Below, piece after piece: positions 26,985-46,651 of a stretch of DNA of 64,000 nucleotides (the stretch's first letter is position 1; each line of letters begins with the position of its first letter). The position numbers were made by a program, and so were the translations under genes. The notes beneath the pieces were generated by a model. It was given only the letters and a program-made list of their open reading frames with translations. It had not been told where the DNA came from and searched no databases. The stretch comes from Micromonospora sp. NBC_01740 (GTDB lineage Bacteria > Actinomycetota > Actinomycetes > Mycobacteriales > Micromonosporaceae). The stretch covers positions 3,534,001 through 3,598,000 of the forward strand of contig NZ_CP109150.1 of NCBI RefSeq assembly GCF_035920365.1, given 5' to 3'.

Positions 26985-27761
26985 TCAGGCGGGGGAGAGC
27001 AGGCCGCGCGCCGCCTGGACCTGGTCGACGGCCCGGCGGAGCGCGGCCACGATCCGGTCCTCGCCGGCGGCGCCCAGCCGGGCCACCGGCACCGACAGGC
27101 TGATCGCGTCGGTGGCCGGCGCCGCCAGGGGTACGGCCGTCGCGAAGCAGACGATGCCTTCGGTGTTCTCCTCGCGGTCCACCGCGTAGCCGTGCTCCCG
27201 GACGGCGGCCAGCTCGGCGCGCAGCGCGTCGGGGTCGGTGACGGTGTGCGGGGTGAGCGCGGGCAGCGGCCAGGTCAGCAGCCCGTCGAGCGCGTCGTCC
27301 GGGCGCTCGGCGAGCAGCGCCTTGCCCAGGGCGGTGGCGTGGGCCGGCAGTTGCCGGCCGATCGCGCTGTAGAGCCGCAGCGGGTGCACCGACTCGCGCT
27401 TGGCGAGGTAGACGATGTGCGCGCCGTCCAGGCGTCCCAGGTGGACGGTCTCGCCGAACTGCCGCGACAGGTCGTCGAGCACCCCGCCGAGCAGGCCCAC
27501 GGTGTCGTCGCTGGTGAGGTACGCGGCACCGACCTGGAGCGCGCGTACCCCGAGCCCGAAGCGGGTGCCGGTCGGGTCGCTCTCGACCCAGCCGCGCTGG
27601 GCCATGGTGCGCAGGATGCCGTGCAGGCTGCTCTTCGGGATGTCCAGCGCGCGGGCCAGGTCGACCAGCGAGCGCCGCTGCGGCGAGGCGGCCAGCGCCT
27701 CCAGCACCTCCAGCGTCCGGGTGGAGGACTTCACGGGCTGGAACCCGCCGGGCAGCGTCAT
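26985..27761 (-). CDS. IclR family transcriptional regulator (KdgR-like by context)
   Basis: 258 residues from ATG 27761 (an in-frame GTG at 27770 is possible). N-terminal winged helix: VKSSTRTLEVLEALAASPQRRSLVDLARALDIPKSSLHGILRTMAQRGWV. The effector domain follows: LGRLDGAHIVYLAKRES, LPAHATALGKALLAE, GYAVDREENTEGIVCFATAVP, which is the standard IclR ligand fold. Divergent from the KDPG aldolase/KDG kinase operon. IclR-type KdgR regulators of keto-deoxygluconate metabolism are known in enterobacteria, and context suggests the same effector class here. The palindrome at 27807-27820 is its probable site. Confidence 0.88.
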   Translation of the reverse strand: MTLPGGFQPVKSSTRTLEVLEALAASPQRRSLVDLARALDIPKSSLHGILRTMAQRGWVESDPTGTRFGLGVRALQVGAAYLTSDDTVGLLGGVLDDLSRQFGETVHLGRLDGAHIVYLAKRESVHPLRLYSAIGRQLPAHATALGKALLAERPDDALDGLLTWPLPALTPHTVTDPDALRAELAAVREHGYAVDREENTEGIVCFATAVPLAAPATDAISLSVPVARLGAAGEDRIVAALRRAVDQVQAARGLLSPA

Positions 27762-27780
27762 GGGCGCCACTCTAGCGGGG

Positions 27781-27820
27781 TTGACAGGCCGGGCGGCAGC
27801 GCTAGGGTCACATATGTGAC
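27781..27820 (+). promoter_or_regulatory. Promoter with overlapping 14-bp palindrome; probably leaderless start of eda
   Basis: -35 TTGACA (27781-27786), 16-bp spacer, -10 TAGGGT (27803-27808), then 7 bases to the GTG start at 27816. GTCACATATGTGAC (27807-27820) is a perfect palindrome covering the -10 end, the start point and the initiation codon, so a bound dimer would block transcription. Confidence 0.75.
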
Positions 27821-28481
27821 TGGCGTACAGAATGATGAACAGAGACCTGCGGTCGTGGCGACCGTCGGCGCGGCCCGGATCCTGCCGGTCGTCGTGCTCG
27901 ACGACGCCCGCGACGCCGCCCCGTTGGCCGAGGCGCTGGTGCGCGGCGGGCTGCCCTGCGCCGAGGTGACCTTCCGCACCGACGCCGCGGCCGAGTCGAT
28001 CCGCGTCATGTCCGAGCGGGGCGACCTGCTCGTCGGCGCCGGCACCGTGCTGACCCCGGCCCAGGTCGACCGGGCCGTCGAGGCGGGCGCCCGGTTCGTC
28101 GTGACCCCCGGGTTCTCCCCGGCGGTCGTCCGGCGCTGCCAGGAGGCGGGCGTGCCCGTCTTCCCCGGCGTCGCCACCGGCACCGAGATCCAGATGGCCC
28201 TCGACGCCGGGCTCGACACGGTCAAGTTCTTCCCCGCCGAGCAGCTCGGCGGCGTCGCGATGATCAAGGCGCTCGCCGCGCCGTACCGCTCGGTGCGGTT
28301 CGTCCCGACCGGCGGGGTCAACACCGCCAACCTCGCCGACTACCTGGCCCTGCCCGCCGTCCTGGCCGTCGGCGGCACCTGGATGGTCGCCCCCGACCTG
28401 ATCGCCGCCGGGCGTTGGGACGAGGTCGCCGCCCGCACCGCCGCGGCCGTCGAGGCCGCCCGATCGACCGTGGAGGCCTGA
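27816..28481 (+). CDS. eda: Bifunctional-type KDPG/KHG aldolase
   Basis: 221 residues. Catalyses cleavage of 2-keto-3-deoxy-6-phosphogluconate to pyruvate and glyceraldehyde-3-phosphate. Hallmarks: ILPVVVLDD, GLPCAEVTFRTDAA (catalytic Glu near 49), VGAGTVLTPAQVDRAVEAGARFVVTPGF, and the Schiff-base Lys in DTVKFFPAEQLGG (about 137), then FVPTGGVN for phosphate binding. The GTG start at 27816 fits a leaderless transcript. The stop is 3 bases before the KDG kinase start, so the two enzymes form an operon that converts 2-keto-3-deoxygluconate (from uronates or alginate-like sugars) to central intermediates. Regulated probably by the divergent IclR protein. Confidence 0.93.
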   Translation: MTGVQNDEQRPAVVATVGAARILPVVVLDDARDAAPLAEALVRGGLPCAEVTFRTDAAAESIRVMSERGDLLVGAGTVLTPAQVDRAVEAGARFVVTPGFSPAVVRRCQEAGVPVFPGVATGTEIQMALDAGLDTVKFFPAEQLGGVAMIKALAAPYRSVRFVPTGGVNTANLADYLALPAVLAVGGTWMVAPDLIAAGRWDEVAARTAAAVEAARSTVEA

Positions 28482-28484
28482 GCC

Positions 28485-29579
28485 GTGCTGTCCATCCGTC
28501 CGGCCGGCGAGTGCCGGTACGACCTGGTCTCCCTCGGCGAGATCATGCTGCGGCTCGACCCGGGCGAGGGCCGGGTCCGCACGGCCCGCACCTTCCGGGC
28601 CTGGGAGGGCGGCGGCGAGTACAACGTGGCACGCGGCCTGCGCCGCTGCTTCGGGCTGCGGACCGCCGTGGTCACCGCGTTCGCCGACAACGAGGTGGGC
28701 CGGCTGCTGGAGGACCTCGTGCTCCAGGGCGGGGTGGACACCTCACTGGTGACCTGGCTGCCCTACGACGGGGTCGGCCGCGCCGTGCGCAACGGGCTCA
28801 ACTTCACCGAGCGCGGCTTCGGCGTCCGGGGCGCCGTCGGCACCTCCGACCGTGGCCACAGCGCCGCCAGCCAGCTCCGGCCCGACCAGGTGGACTGGGA
28901 CCACCTGTTCGGCACGCTGGGGGTGCGGTGGCTGCACACCGGCGGCATCTACGCCGCCCTCTCCGAGACCACCCCGGAGACGATGGAGGCGGCGATGGCC
29001 GCCGCGGCCCGGCACGGCACCGTCGTGTCGTACGACCTGAACTACCGGCCCAGCCTCTGGAAGGCGGTCGGCGGGCAGGCCCGCGCGCAGGAGGTCAACC
29101 GCCGGCTGGCCCGGTACGTCGACGTGATGATCGGCAACGAGGAGGACTTCACCGCCTCGTTGGGCTTCGAGGTGCCCGACACGGACGCGTCGCTGTCGGA
29201 GCTGGAGGTGGCCAACTTCCAGCGGATGATCGAGGCGGCCACCAAGGAGTACGACAACTTCAAGGTCGTCGCCACCACCCTGCGTACGGTGCGCACCGCC
29301 ACCGTCAACGACTGGGGCGCGATCGCCTGGGCCGACGGGCGGTTCGTCGAGGCGACCCACCGGCCCGGCCTGGAGATCATGGACCGCGTCGGCGGGGGCG
29401 ACAGCTTCGCCTCCGGCCTCATCTACGGGCTGCTGGAGAAGGGTGACCTGGCCACGGCCGTCGAGTACGGTGCGGCGCACGGCGCGCTGGCGATGACCAC
29501 GCCCGGCGACACCTCGATGGCCAGCCTCCGGGAGGTCGAGGCGCTCGTCCGGGGCGCCGGCGCGCGCGTGCAGCGCTGA
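28485..29579 (+). CDS. kdgK: PfkB-family sugar kinase, probable 2-keto-3-deoxygluconate kinase
   Basis: 364 residues, somewhat long for the family. N-terminal YDLVSLGEIMLRLDPGEGR and GGGEYNVARGL are the ribokinase-fold substrate motif. C-terminal IMDRVGGGDSFASGLIYGLLE is PfkB signature 2 with the catalytic Asp (GGGDSF). GGAGG lies 8-12 bases before the GTG. It phosphorylates 2-keto-3-deoxygluconate, giving KDPG for the aldolase encoded just before it. The specificity is inferred from operon context; the insertion around RGAVGTSDRGHSAASQL is common in actinobacterial KDG kinases. Confidence 0.88.
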   Translation: MLSIRPAGECRYDLVSLGEIMLRLDPGEGRVRTARTFRAWEGGGEYNVARGLRRCFGLRTAVVTAFADNEVGRLLEDLVLQGGVDTSLVTWLPYDGVGRAVRNGLNFTERGFGVRGAVGTSDRGHSAASQLRPDQVDWDHLFGTLGVRWLHTGGIYAALSETTPETMEAAMAAAARHGTVVSYDLNYRPSLWKAVGGQARAQEVNRRLARYVDVMIGNEEDFTASLGFEVPDTDASLSELEVANFQRMIEAATKEYDNFKVVATTLRTVRTATVNDWGAIAWADGRFVEATHRPGLEIMDRVGGGDSFASGLIYGLLEKGDLATAVEYGAAHGALAMTTPGDTSMASLREVEALVRGAGARVQR

Positions 29580-29596
29580 CCCGCCGACGGCCGACC

Positions 29597-29624
29597 GGCC
29601 CGGGAGCGGCGCGGCTCCCGGGCC
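29597..29624. terminator. 11-bp GC hairpin after kdgK
   Basis: GGCCCGGGAGC (29597-29607), loop GGCGCG, GCTCCCGGGCC (29614-29624). It separates kdgK (+) from the convergent enoyl-CoA hydratase gene. Confidence 0.72.
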
Positions 29625-29705
29625 CCGGCGGCGGTCCGCAGTGCACGACGCGGCCGGCCGGCGGCCAGCACCCACGGCGGGGCCGTCACCGGCTGCCCGT
29701 CCCGC

Positions 29706-30506
29706 TCACTCCCCGGTGAAGTGCGGTTCGCGCCGGTCGAGGAAGGCCCGGACCGCCTCGTCGTGGTCCCGGGTCTGGTGCGCCAGCGCCTGCATGGCGG
29801 CGGAGAGCTCCAGCAGGCTGTCGAGGCTCTGGTGCTGGGCCTCGCGCAGCAGCTTCTTGGCCATCCGTACGGCGTGCGGAGGGTTCGCGGCCACCCGGTC
29901 GGCCAGCCGGCGCGCCTCGGTGAGCAGTTCCTCGTGCGGCACGACCCGGGAGACCAGCCCCCACTCCAGGGCGGTGGCGGCGTCGACCCGGTCCCCGGTC
30001 AGCGTCATCTCGGCGGCCCGGGCGGCACCGACGGCACGGGGCAGCAGCCAGGCGCCGCCGTCGCCGGGGATGATGCCGAGCTTGACGAAGCTCTCCGCGA
30101 AGAACGCCCGCTCCGAGGCGATCCGCAGGTCGCACATGAGCGCCAGGTCGCAGCCGGCGCCGACGGCCGCTCCGTTCACCGCAGCGATCAGCGGCACGTC
30201 GCACGCGTACATCGCCCGGGGGATCCGCTGGATGCCGCGACGGTAGCCGTCGCGCAGCTCGTGCGGGGCGCCGCCGAAGAGGCCGACCCGGTCCGCCATG
30301 TCCTTGACGTTGCCGCCGGCGGAGAAGGCGCTGCCGGCGCCGGTGAGGATGACCGCCCGGACCGCCCGGTCGGCGTTGACCGCGTCGACCCGGGCCACCA
30401 ACGCGTCGATCACGTCGTCGCCGGAGATGGGGTTGCGGGCCTCCGGCAGGTTGATCGTCCACGTCTCCACGGGACCGTCCCGCTCGACGAGAACCGGGTC
30501 GTCCAC
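29706..30506 (-). CDS. Enoyl-CoA hydratase/isomerase (crotonase) family protein
   Basis: 266 residues from GTG 30506, with GAGGAGA upstream. Crotonase hallmarks: TINLPEARNPISGDDVIDAL, oxyanion-hole GAGSAFSAGGNVKDM, and AAVNGAAVGAGCDLALMCDLRIASERAFFAESFVKLGIIPGDGGAWLLPR (the second backbone Gly and active-site loop). The usual catalytic Glu in the PGxGG segment region appears as the PGDGG variant seen in many actinobacterial paralogues. Likely acts on an acyl-CoA ester; specific reaction unknown. It stands alone. Confidence 0.87.
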   Translation of the reverse strand: MDDPVLVERDGPVETWTINLPEARNPISGDDVIDALVARVDAVNADRAVRAVILTGAGSAFSAGGNVKDMADRVGLFGGAPHELRDGYRRGIQRIPRAMYACDVPLIAAVNGAAVGAGCDLALMCDLRIASERAFFAESFVKLGIIPGDGGAWLLPRAVGAARAAEMTLTGDRVDAATALEWGLVSRVVPHEELLTEARRLADRVAANPPHAVRMAKKLLREAQHQSLDSLLELSAAMQALAHQTRDHDEAVRAFLDRREPHFTGE

Positions 30507-30727
30507 GCGTGTCTCCTCGGTGTGCCGCTGATCTGGTCTGCCCCGAAACCAACCACACGCCGGCCCGGCCGGCAAGGCGGGGTGCCCCGAACGGCTCTGC
30601 GCCACGGCGGGCGGACAGCCGCCGTCGGCGATGCGGGCGCCGGTCCTTCGACGTATTGAGATGCCCGTACCCGCAATGGCATGATCCTCGCTCCATACAC
30701 GATCATGAGCGGGGCGGATCTCGACAG

Positions 30728-31980
30728 GTGCCAGCAACGGAGGAACCTTCCGCACGTCCGCTCCGTCTCGTCATCGCCGCGCACGCCGTGTCCACGTACG
30801 GCAGCTTCCTGAACATGGTGGCGCTGGGGCTGTTCACCCTGGAGATCACGGGCTCCGCCGTGTCCACCGGGATCTTCATGGCGGTCCGCCTGTGCGCCGG
30901 CGTCCTGATGGGGCTGGTCGCCGGCACGCTGGTCAGCCGGTACGCGCGGGCCAGGCTCATGATCGGCGGCGACCTGCTGTCGGCCGGTGCGCTGGTGCTG
31001 CTGGTCGCGATGCCGTCCGCCGCGCAACCGACCATGCTGCACGCGCTGGCCGTGCTCCTCGGCGGAAGTCAGACGCTGTGGGTGGTCGCGCTGCGCAGCG
31101 GGTTGCCCGCGCTGGTCGGCCCGGACGACCTGGCCCGGGCCAACGCGAACCTGGTGGCGGCCCGCTCGGTGGCCATGCTGCTGGGCTTCGGCAGCGCGGG
31201 GATCCTCGTGACCCTGTTCGGCTACCACGCCGCGTTCCTGCTCGACGCCACCTCGTTCGTGGTGTCCGCACTGCTGCTCTCCGCGGTCCGCGCCTGGCGC
31301 GTGGTGGGCCGCCCCGCCGGGCCGCCCACCAAGGGCCCCCGCCGCGGGGCGGGGCTCCGGCGCCTCCTGCCCTCGGTCGCCCCCGTGATCCTGGCCATGA
31401 TCGCGGTGCGGTCCGTCGACGCGTTCGGGTCCGCCTCCCACAACGTGGGCCTGCCGGTGTACGCGAACCTGGCCTGGCCCGACGCCCCCGCCGCGTTCGC
31501 CGCCCTGTTCACCACGCCCTGGGCGGTCGGCAGTCTCGTCGCCGGCCGGTGGTACGCCCGGCGGGCCGCCGGCACCTCCCGCCCGGGATCGCCGAGGGCC
31601 TTCGGCGTCGCCACCTGCGCAATGTCGCTGCTGTTCGTGCTCGCCTTCGCGGGGCCCCCGATCTGGCTGGTGGCCGTCCTGGCGCTGGCCGCCGGCATGG
31701 CGGACGGCTACGCCGAGATCAGCTACACCACCCGGTTGCAGACCGTCGAGCCCTCCCGTCTGCCGCAACTCATGGGCCTGGCCAGCACCGCGCAGAACGC
31801 GGGGTTCGGCATCGGCATGATCGTCAGTGCCTTCGCGCTCGACCGCCTGACGCCCCTGTCGGTGGTCGCGCTGGCGCACGGCCTGGCGCTCGCCGCCGCC
31901 GGTGCCTTCCTCATCTCCCACGCCCGCACGCCGGCGCACCGTCCGCACCGACAGAGAACGCAAGAAGTCGAGGTAGCACC

Positions 31981-31984
<4 letters not shown>
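30728..31984 (+). CDS. MFS transporter, probable exporter of the adjacent PKS-NRPS product
   Basis: 418 residues, about 12 helices, DHA3/enterobactin-exporter-like: AAHAVSTYGSFLNMVALGLFTLEITGSA, a loop with SRYARARLMIGGDLLSAG, and late helices GLASTAQNAGFGIGMIVSAFALDR. GTG 30728 gives a short N-terminus before helix 1; no strong ribosome site is visible. Its stop overlaps the GTG of the megasynthase (GTGA at 31981-31984), so exporter and synthetase are translated together. It likely secretes the product. Confidence 0.85.
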
Positions 31985-43007
<11,023 letters not shown>

Positions 43008-43011
<4 letters not shown>

Positions 43012-44039
43012 CCTCGGGCACCGGCAACTCCGACGACTGGACCACGCCCGGAACGTTCGAGGTCGCCCCCGGCGTCCACCGCGTGCCGCTGCCGCTGCCG
43101 AACGACGGCCTGCGCGCGGTGAACGTGTACGTCCTGCGCGACGACGACGGTCTCGTGCTCGTCGACTCCGGGTGGGCGATCGCCGAGGCGCGCTCCGCGC
43201 TCGACGCGGCACTCAAGGAGCTGGACTGCTCGCTGGGGGACGTGCGCCGGTTCCTCGTCACGCACGTGCACCGGGACCACTACACGCAGGCCGTGCACCT
43301 GCGCCGCGAGTACGGCATGCGGGTGAGCCTCGGCGCCGGGGAACGCGAGAGCCTCGCGGCGTCCATGACGCCGCACCGGAACCCGCTCGCCGAGCAGCTC
43401 GGCCACCTGCGGCTGCTGGGCGCCGGCGAGCTGGCCGACACCCTGGCGGGGTTGACCGGGTCGCGGCTGAGCACCGAGGACTGGGAACTGCCGGACGACT
43501 GGTTCCACGACGGTCAGCAGATCAGGCACGGCGAGCGCACCCTGCACGTCGTCGAGACGCCGGGCCACACGCGCGGGCACGTCGTCTTCCACGACACCGG
43601 CTCGCACCTGTTGTTCGCCGGTGACCACGTGCTGCCCACCATCACGCCCTCGATCGGCTTCGAGGCCGCACTCTCGGCGAACCCGCTCGGCGACTTCCTG
43701 GCATCGCTCGCGCTGGTGCGCCGGCGACCGGACGCGCGGCTGCTCCCGGCGCACGGGCCGGTGACCCCCAGCGTGCACGCGCGGGTCGACGAACTCGTCG
43801 CGCACCACGGCGCGCGGCTCGACGAGACGGAGGCCGCCGTGGCCCGGGGGGCGAGTTCGGCGTACGAGGTCGCTGCGCGGCTGCGCTGGACCCGGCGGGA
43901 GCACAGGCTGGCCGACCTCGACGTGTTCAACGCGATGCTCGCCGTCACCGAGACCGCGGCGCACCTGGAACTCCTGGTCGCCCAGGGCCGCCTGACCCGG
44001 TCCGACGTCGACGGGCTGCGCCGCTACGCCACCGCCTGA
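43008..44039 (+). CDS. MBL-fold metallohydrolase, translationally coupled to the megasynthase
   Basis: 343 residues. Metal motif THVHRDHYTQ (HxHxDH, about residue 86), TPGHTRGHVVF, LLFAGDHVLP and the C-terminal HGP histidine site are all present, with a long helical C-terminal part (WTRREHRLADLDVFNAMLAVTETAAHLELL) typical of a large actinobacterial group. The ATG overlaps the synthase stop (ATGA at 43008-43011), implying a shared pathway. Metallo-beta-lactamase-fold thioesterases release some PKS products, so it may serve as the missing release enzyme; this is inference. It could instead be a generic glyoxalase-II-like hydrolase. Confidence 0.88.
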
Positions 44040-44130
44040 CCCGCCTGACACGCCGGGCCCCGCTCGCGCCGGACGCGTCGCGTGCGGCCGGGTCAGCGCG
44101 GGGCACCGGGGTGCCCCTACGATGCGGCGT

Positions 44131-44763
44131 ATGGCGCTGTTGCACCGGGCGGAGATGCGCCCCACGAAGTTCGCACTCCTGGCGGCGTGGCTGCCCGGCC
44201 GACCCTGGTTCCAGGGGCCGGCCGGCGCCGACGTCGAGCGCGTGGCGGCCTACCGGTTCGACGACCCGGCCGGCGACGTCGGCGTCGAGACGCTGCTCGT
44301 CAGGGCCGGCGACGGGCCGATCCACCAGGTCCCGCTGACCTACCGCGGCGCGCCCCTCGACGGCGCCGACGACTGGCTCGTCGGCACCACCGAGCACTCC
44401 GTGCTCGGCCGCCGCTGGGTGTACGACGCGTGCGCCGATCCCGTCTACGCCGCGACGCTGGCGGCGGCCGTCCTCGCCGACGCAGGGCAGGCGCAGGAGT
44501 ACTTCGAGGCCGACGGCCAGCGGGAGTACCGCGAGCTGTCGATGACCATCGCCGGCAGCGGCACCCGGGGCGCCGAGGTCCCGCCCGTCGGCGCCGTGCG
44601 CCGCGTGGTCGAGGACGACCTCACCGTCATCGTCACCGACTCCGTGGAGTTGGCCGTCGTGCGCCGCCCCGACGGCGGCACCGCGTCGGAGGGCGCCGTG
44701 CTGACCGGCACGTGGAGCGGCCAGGCGAGCCCTCTGCCGCTGGCGTACGCCCGCCGGCGCTGA
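44131..44763 (+). CDS. Maltokinase N-terminal cap-like domain protein (CG0192-like)
   Basis: 210 residues from ATG 44131 (an ATG at 44122 is possible). MALLHRAEMRPTKFALLAAWLPGRPWF, then VAAYRFDDPAGDVGVETLLVRAGDGPIHQVPLTYRGAPL and HSVLGRRWVYDACADPVYAATL, match the stand-alone proteins that resemble the N-terminal cap of maltokinases. The kinase part is absent. Role unknown; such proteins are widespread in actinobacteria. It is not obviously tied to the biosynthetic locus on its left or the sulfur genes on its right. Confidence 0.75.
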   Translation: MALLHRAEMRPTKFALLAAWLPGRPWFQGPAGADVERVAAYRFDDPAGDVGVETLLVRAGDGPIHQVPLTYRGAPLDGADDWLVGTTEHSVLGRRWVYDACADPVYAATLAAAVLADAGQAQEYFEADGQREYRELSMTIAGSGTRGAEVPPVGAVRRVVEDDLTVIVTDSVELAVVRRPDGGTASEGAVLTGTWSGQASPLPLAYARRR

Positions 44764-44833
44764 CGGCCCGTACCGCCGGCTCGGGGCAGCGCGCCGACCC
44801 CCTTCGGCCCACCGGCGGGCGAAGGGACTTGTA

Positions 44834-44854
44834 TTCCTACTGATCCAGTAGGAA
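44834..44854. promoter_or_regulatory. Perfect 9-bp inverted repeat, candidate sulfur-regulon operator 1
   Basis: TTCCTACTG, ATC spacer, CAGTAGGAA (44834-44854). It ends 9 bases before the leader peptide ATG at 44864. Its core CCTACTGATCCAGTAGG shares 13 of 17 positions with CCTACTAACCCGATAGG at 48501-48517, next to ssuA and ssuD. Confidence 0.7.
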
Positions 44855-44863
44855 AATGGGGTC

Positions 44864-44956
44864 ATGCCGCGCGTACCGCTGCTCACCTCCCGCCGGGTCG
44901 TCGACCTGATGCGGGTCGCCTCGCAGCTCTGTCCCGGTTCGCGCCCGGTGGCCTGA
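44864..44956 (+). CDS. Putative leader peptide, 30 aa, of the actinobacterial sulfur-metabolism type
   Basis: MPRVPLLTSRRVVDLMRVAS, then QLCPGSRPVA. The pattern LLTSRRxVDLxRVAS...C matches the short 'putative leader peptides' that precede sulfur-assimilation genes in actinomycetes, where a cysteine codon near the end is thought to sense cysteinyl-tRNA or cysteine supply through attenuation. Cys23 is present. The ORF lies 267 bases upstream of the flavin reductase; the intervening region (44957-45223) shows no other gene and would hold the attenuator. An operator-like repeat lies just upstream. Confidence 0.7.
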   Translation: MPRVPLLTSRRVVDLMRVASQLCPGSRPVA

Positions 44957-45223
44957 CCGCCGATCGCGTCGCGCCCGACGGCCGCACCGGTCGGTTCCCC
45001 GGCTTCGTCGCCGCTCGGTGATCGCCACCTGCCCCCTCGACGCGGCCAGCGCGGCCATCGTCGCGGTCGTCGACGACCCGCGGGGGCGGTTCCTGGTCCC
45101 GGCGCTTCCCGACTCCAGGATGCCGCCGTGGACCGAGGTCCGCGTGCCGTCGCTGCGTGCGGCCGGGGCTGGCGTCGCCGCTCTGTCACGATTCTCTGCC
45201 TGACTCCCCTCCGGAAGGTCCCG

Positions 45224-45790
45224 ATGGTCATCGCGCGGTACGACACCGACCCCCTCGTCCGACAGTGGCAGGACGGCCCGGAGGGCGGGTGGACGGCCGA
45301 CGCCGACGCCCGCGGGCTGCGCACGGTGCTGCGCCACCAGGCCAGCACCGTCACCGTGGTCACCGCGCCCGGCGCGCCGCCGGTCGGCTTCACCGCCACG
45401 TCGTTCACCTCGGTGTCGCTGGCGCCGCCGGTCGTGTCGTTCTGCGTGAACCTCGGATCGTCCAGCTGGCCGACCCTGGCCGGCGCCCGCCACGTGGCGG
45501 TGCACCTGCTCGCGGAAGACCAGCGGGAACTGGCCCGTACCTTCGCCACCAGCGGCATCGACCGGTTCGCCACCCCCACCCGGTGGCGTACCGGACCGGA
45601 GGGGGCGCCGATCCTCGGGGGCGTCCTGGCCTGGCTGCTCTGCCGGGTGGTCGACCGGGTGCCCGTCGGCGACCACGCCGTCGTGCTGGCCGAGCCGGAA
45701 CTGATCCGGCACGCCGACGGCGGCTCGCCGCTGCTGCACCACCAGGGCCGCTACACCGGGGTCGACGGGGCGGGCCGGGAGGCAGCGTGA
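45224..45790 (+). CDS. Flavin reductase (FMN-binding split-barrel), probable partner of SsuD
   Basis: 188 residues from ATG 45224 (GGAAGG upstream). LRTVLRHQASTVTVVTAPGAPPVGFTATSFTSVSLAPPVVSFCVNLGSSSW is the standard flavin-reductase-like domain, with a SFxSxSLxPPxV FMN motif. VHLLAEDQRELARTFATSGIDRF is also typical. It would reduce FMN with NAD(P)H and supply FMNH2 to the desulfonating monooxygenase SsuD. It is convergent with ssuB, with a very strong terminator between, and carries the leader peptide upstream. Confidence 0.88.
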   Translation: MVIARYDTDPLVRQWQDGPEGGWTADADARGLRTVLRHQASTVTVVTAPGAPPVGFTATSFTSVSLAPPVVSFCVNLGSSSWPTLAGARHVAVHLLAEDQRELARTFATSGIDRFATPTRWRTGPEGAPILGGVLAWLLCRVVDRVPVGDHAVVLAEPELIRHADGGSPLLHHQGRYTGVDGAGREAA

Positions 45791-45826
45791 CCCGGCTTCC
45801 CGCCGGTCGACCCGGATCGGCGCGAG

Positions 45827-45869
45827 CGGCCCCGGCCCCACCCGGATCTGCCGGGTGGGGCCGGGGCCG
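45827..45869. terminator. 19-bp perfect GC hairpin
   Basis: CGGCCCCGGCCCCACCCGG (45827-45845) and its exact complement (45851-45869) around a 5-nt ATCTG loop, between the convergent flavin reductase and ssuB. The strongest hairpin in the window. Confidence 0.85.
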
Positions 45870-45919
45870 TTGACGGATCTCCGTGGCGAGGACCGGCCGG
45901 TGCGGGGCCGGCGGCGCGG

Positions 45920-46651
45920 TCAGGCGGCCGGCACGCCGAGGCGGTCGAGCAGGTGGCGGCGCAGCGCGCCGAAGGCCGGCTCGTCCGGCGTACGCACCGA
46001 CCCCAGGTCGACCGGGAGTTCCTCGGCGATGACGCCCCCTTCCAGCAGCAGGATCCGGTCGGCGAGCAGCAGGGCCTCGTCCACGTCGTGGGTGACCAGC
46101 AGGGCGGCGAAGCCGTGCTCGGCGCGCAGCCGGCGTAGCAGCCCCTGCATCCGCAGCCGGGTGAGCGCGTCGAGGGCGCCGAACGGCTCGTCGAGCAGCA
46201 GCAGGTCGGGTTCGCGGACCAGCGCCCGGGCGACGGCGACCCGCTGAGCCTGGCCGCCGGACAGCTCGGCCGGCCAGGCGCGGCGCCGGTCGGCGAGCCC
46301 GACCTCGGCCAGGGCCCGGTCGATCCGCCGGTCGGTGTCGGCGCCGGACAGGCCGAGCCCGACGTTCTCGGCCACCCGTTTCCAGGGCAGCAGCCGGTGC
46401 TCCTGGAACACCACGGCGGCCGTGCCGTGCACGGTGGTCCCGCCGGTGGCATCGCCGTCGAGGCCGGCGAGGATGCGCAGCAGGGTGCTCTTGCCGGAGC
46501 CGCTGCCGCCCAGCAGGGCCACCACCTCCCCCCGGGAGATCGCCAGGTCGACGCCGGCCAGCACGACCGAGGGGCCGAACGCCCGGCGTACGGCGTGGGC
46601 GGTCAGCACCGGCCCCGCGGCCGTCAGGTCGCCCGCAGTCCGCGACGCCAT
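45920..46651 (-). CDS. ssuB: Aliphatic sulfonate ABC transporter ATP-binding protein
   Basis: 243 residues. Walker A LLGGSGSGKSTLLRIL, Q-loop VFQEHRLLPWKRV, signature LSGGQAQRVAVARAL, Walker B LLLLDEPFGALDALTR, H-loop LLVTHDVDEAL. The QEHRLLPW stretch is characteristic of the nitrate/sulfonate/taurine group. The start at 46651 overlaps ssuC by 28 bases. Energises uptake of alkanesulfonates with SsuA and SsuC. Confidence 0.92.
   Translation of the reverse strand: MASRTAGDLTAAGPVLTAHAVRRAFGPSVVLAGVDLAISRGEVVALLGGSGSGKSTLLRILAGLDGDATGGTTVHGTAAVVFQEHRLLPWKRVAENVGLGLSGADTDRRIDRALAEVGLADRRRAWPAELSGGQAQRVAVARALVREPDLLLLDEPFGALDALTRLRMQGLLRRLRAEHGFAALLVTHDVDEALLLADRILLLEGGVIAEELPVDLGSVRTPDEPAFGALRRHLLDRLGVPAA

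Noticed and set aside
25164..28481. Very long plus-strand frame ending as KDPG aldolase
   Set aside because: Only the last 221 codons from GTG 27816 are the aldolase. The rest is antisense to the protease, GH16 and IclR genes.
44957..45223. Possible small gene (for example the 61-codon frame at 45018) between leader peptide and flavin reductase
   Set aside because: Amino acid content is unremarkable, with no ribosome site. It is more likely the attenuator/leader region of the flavin reductase.
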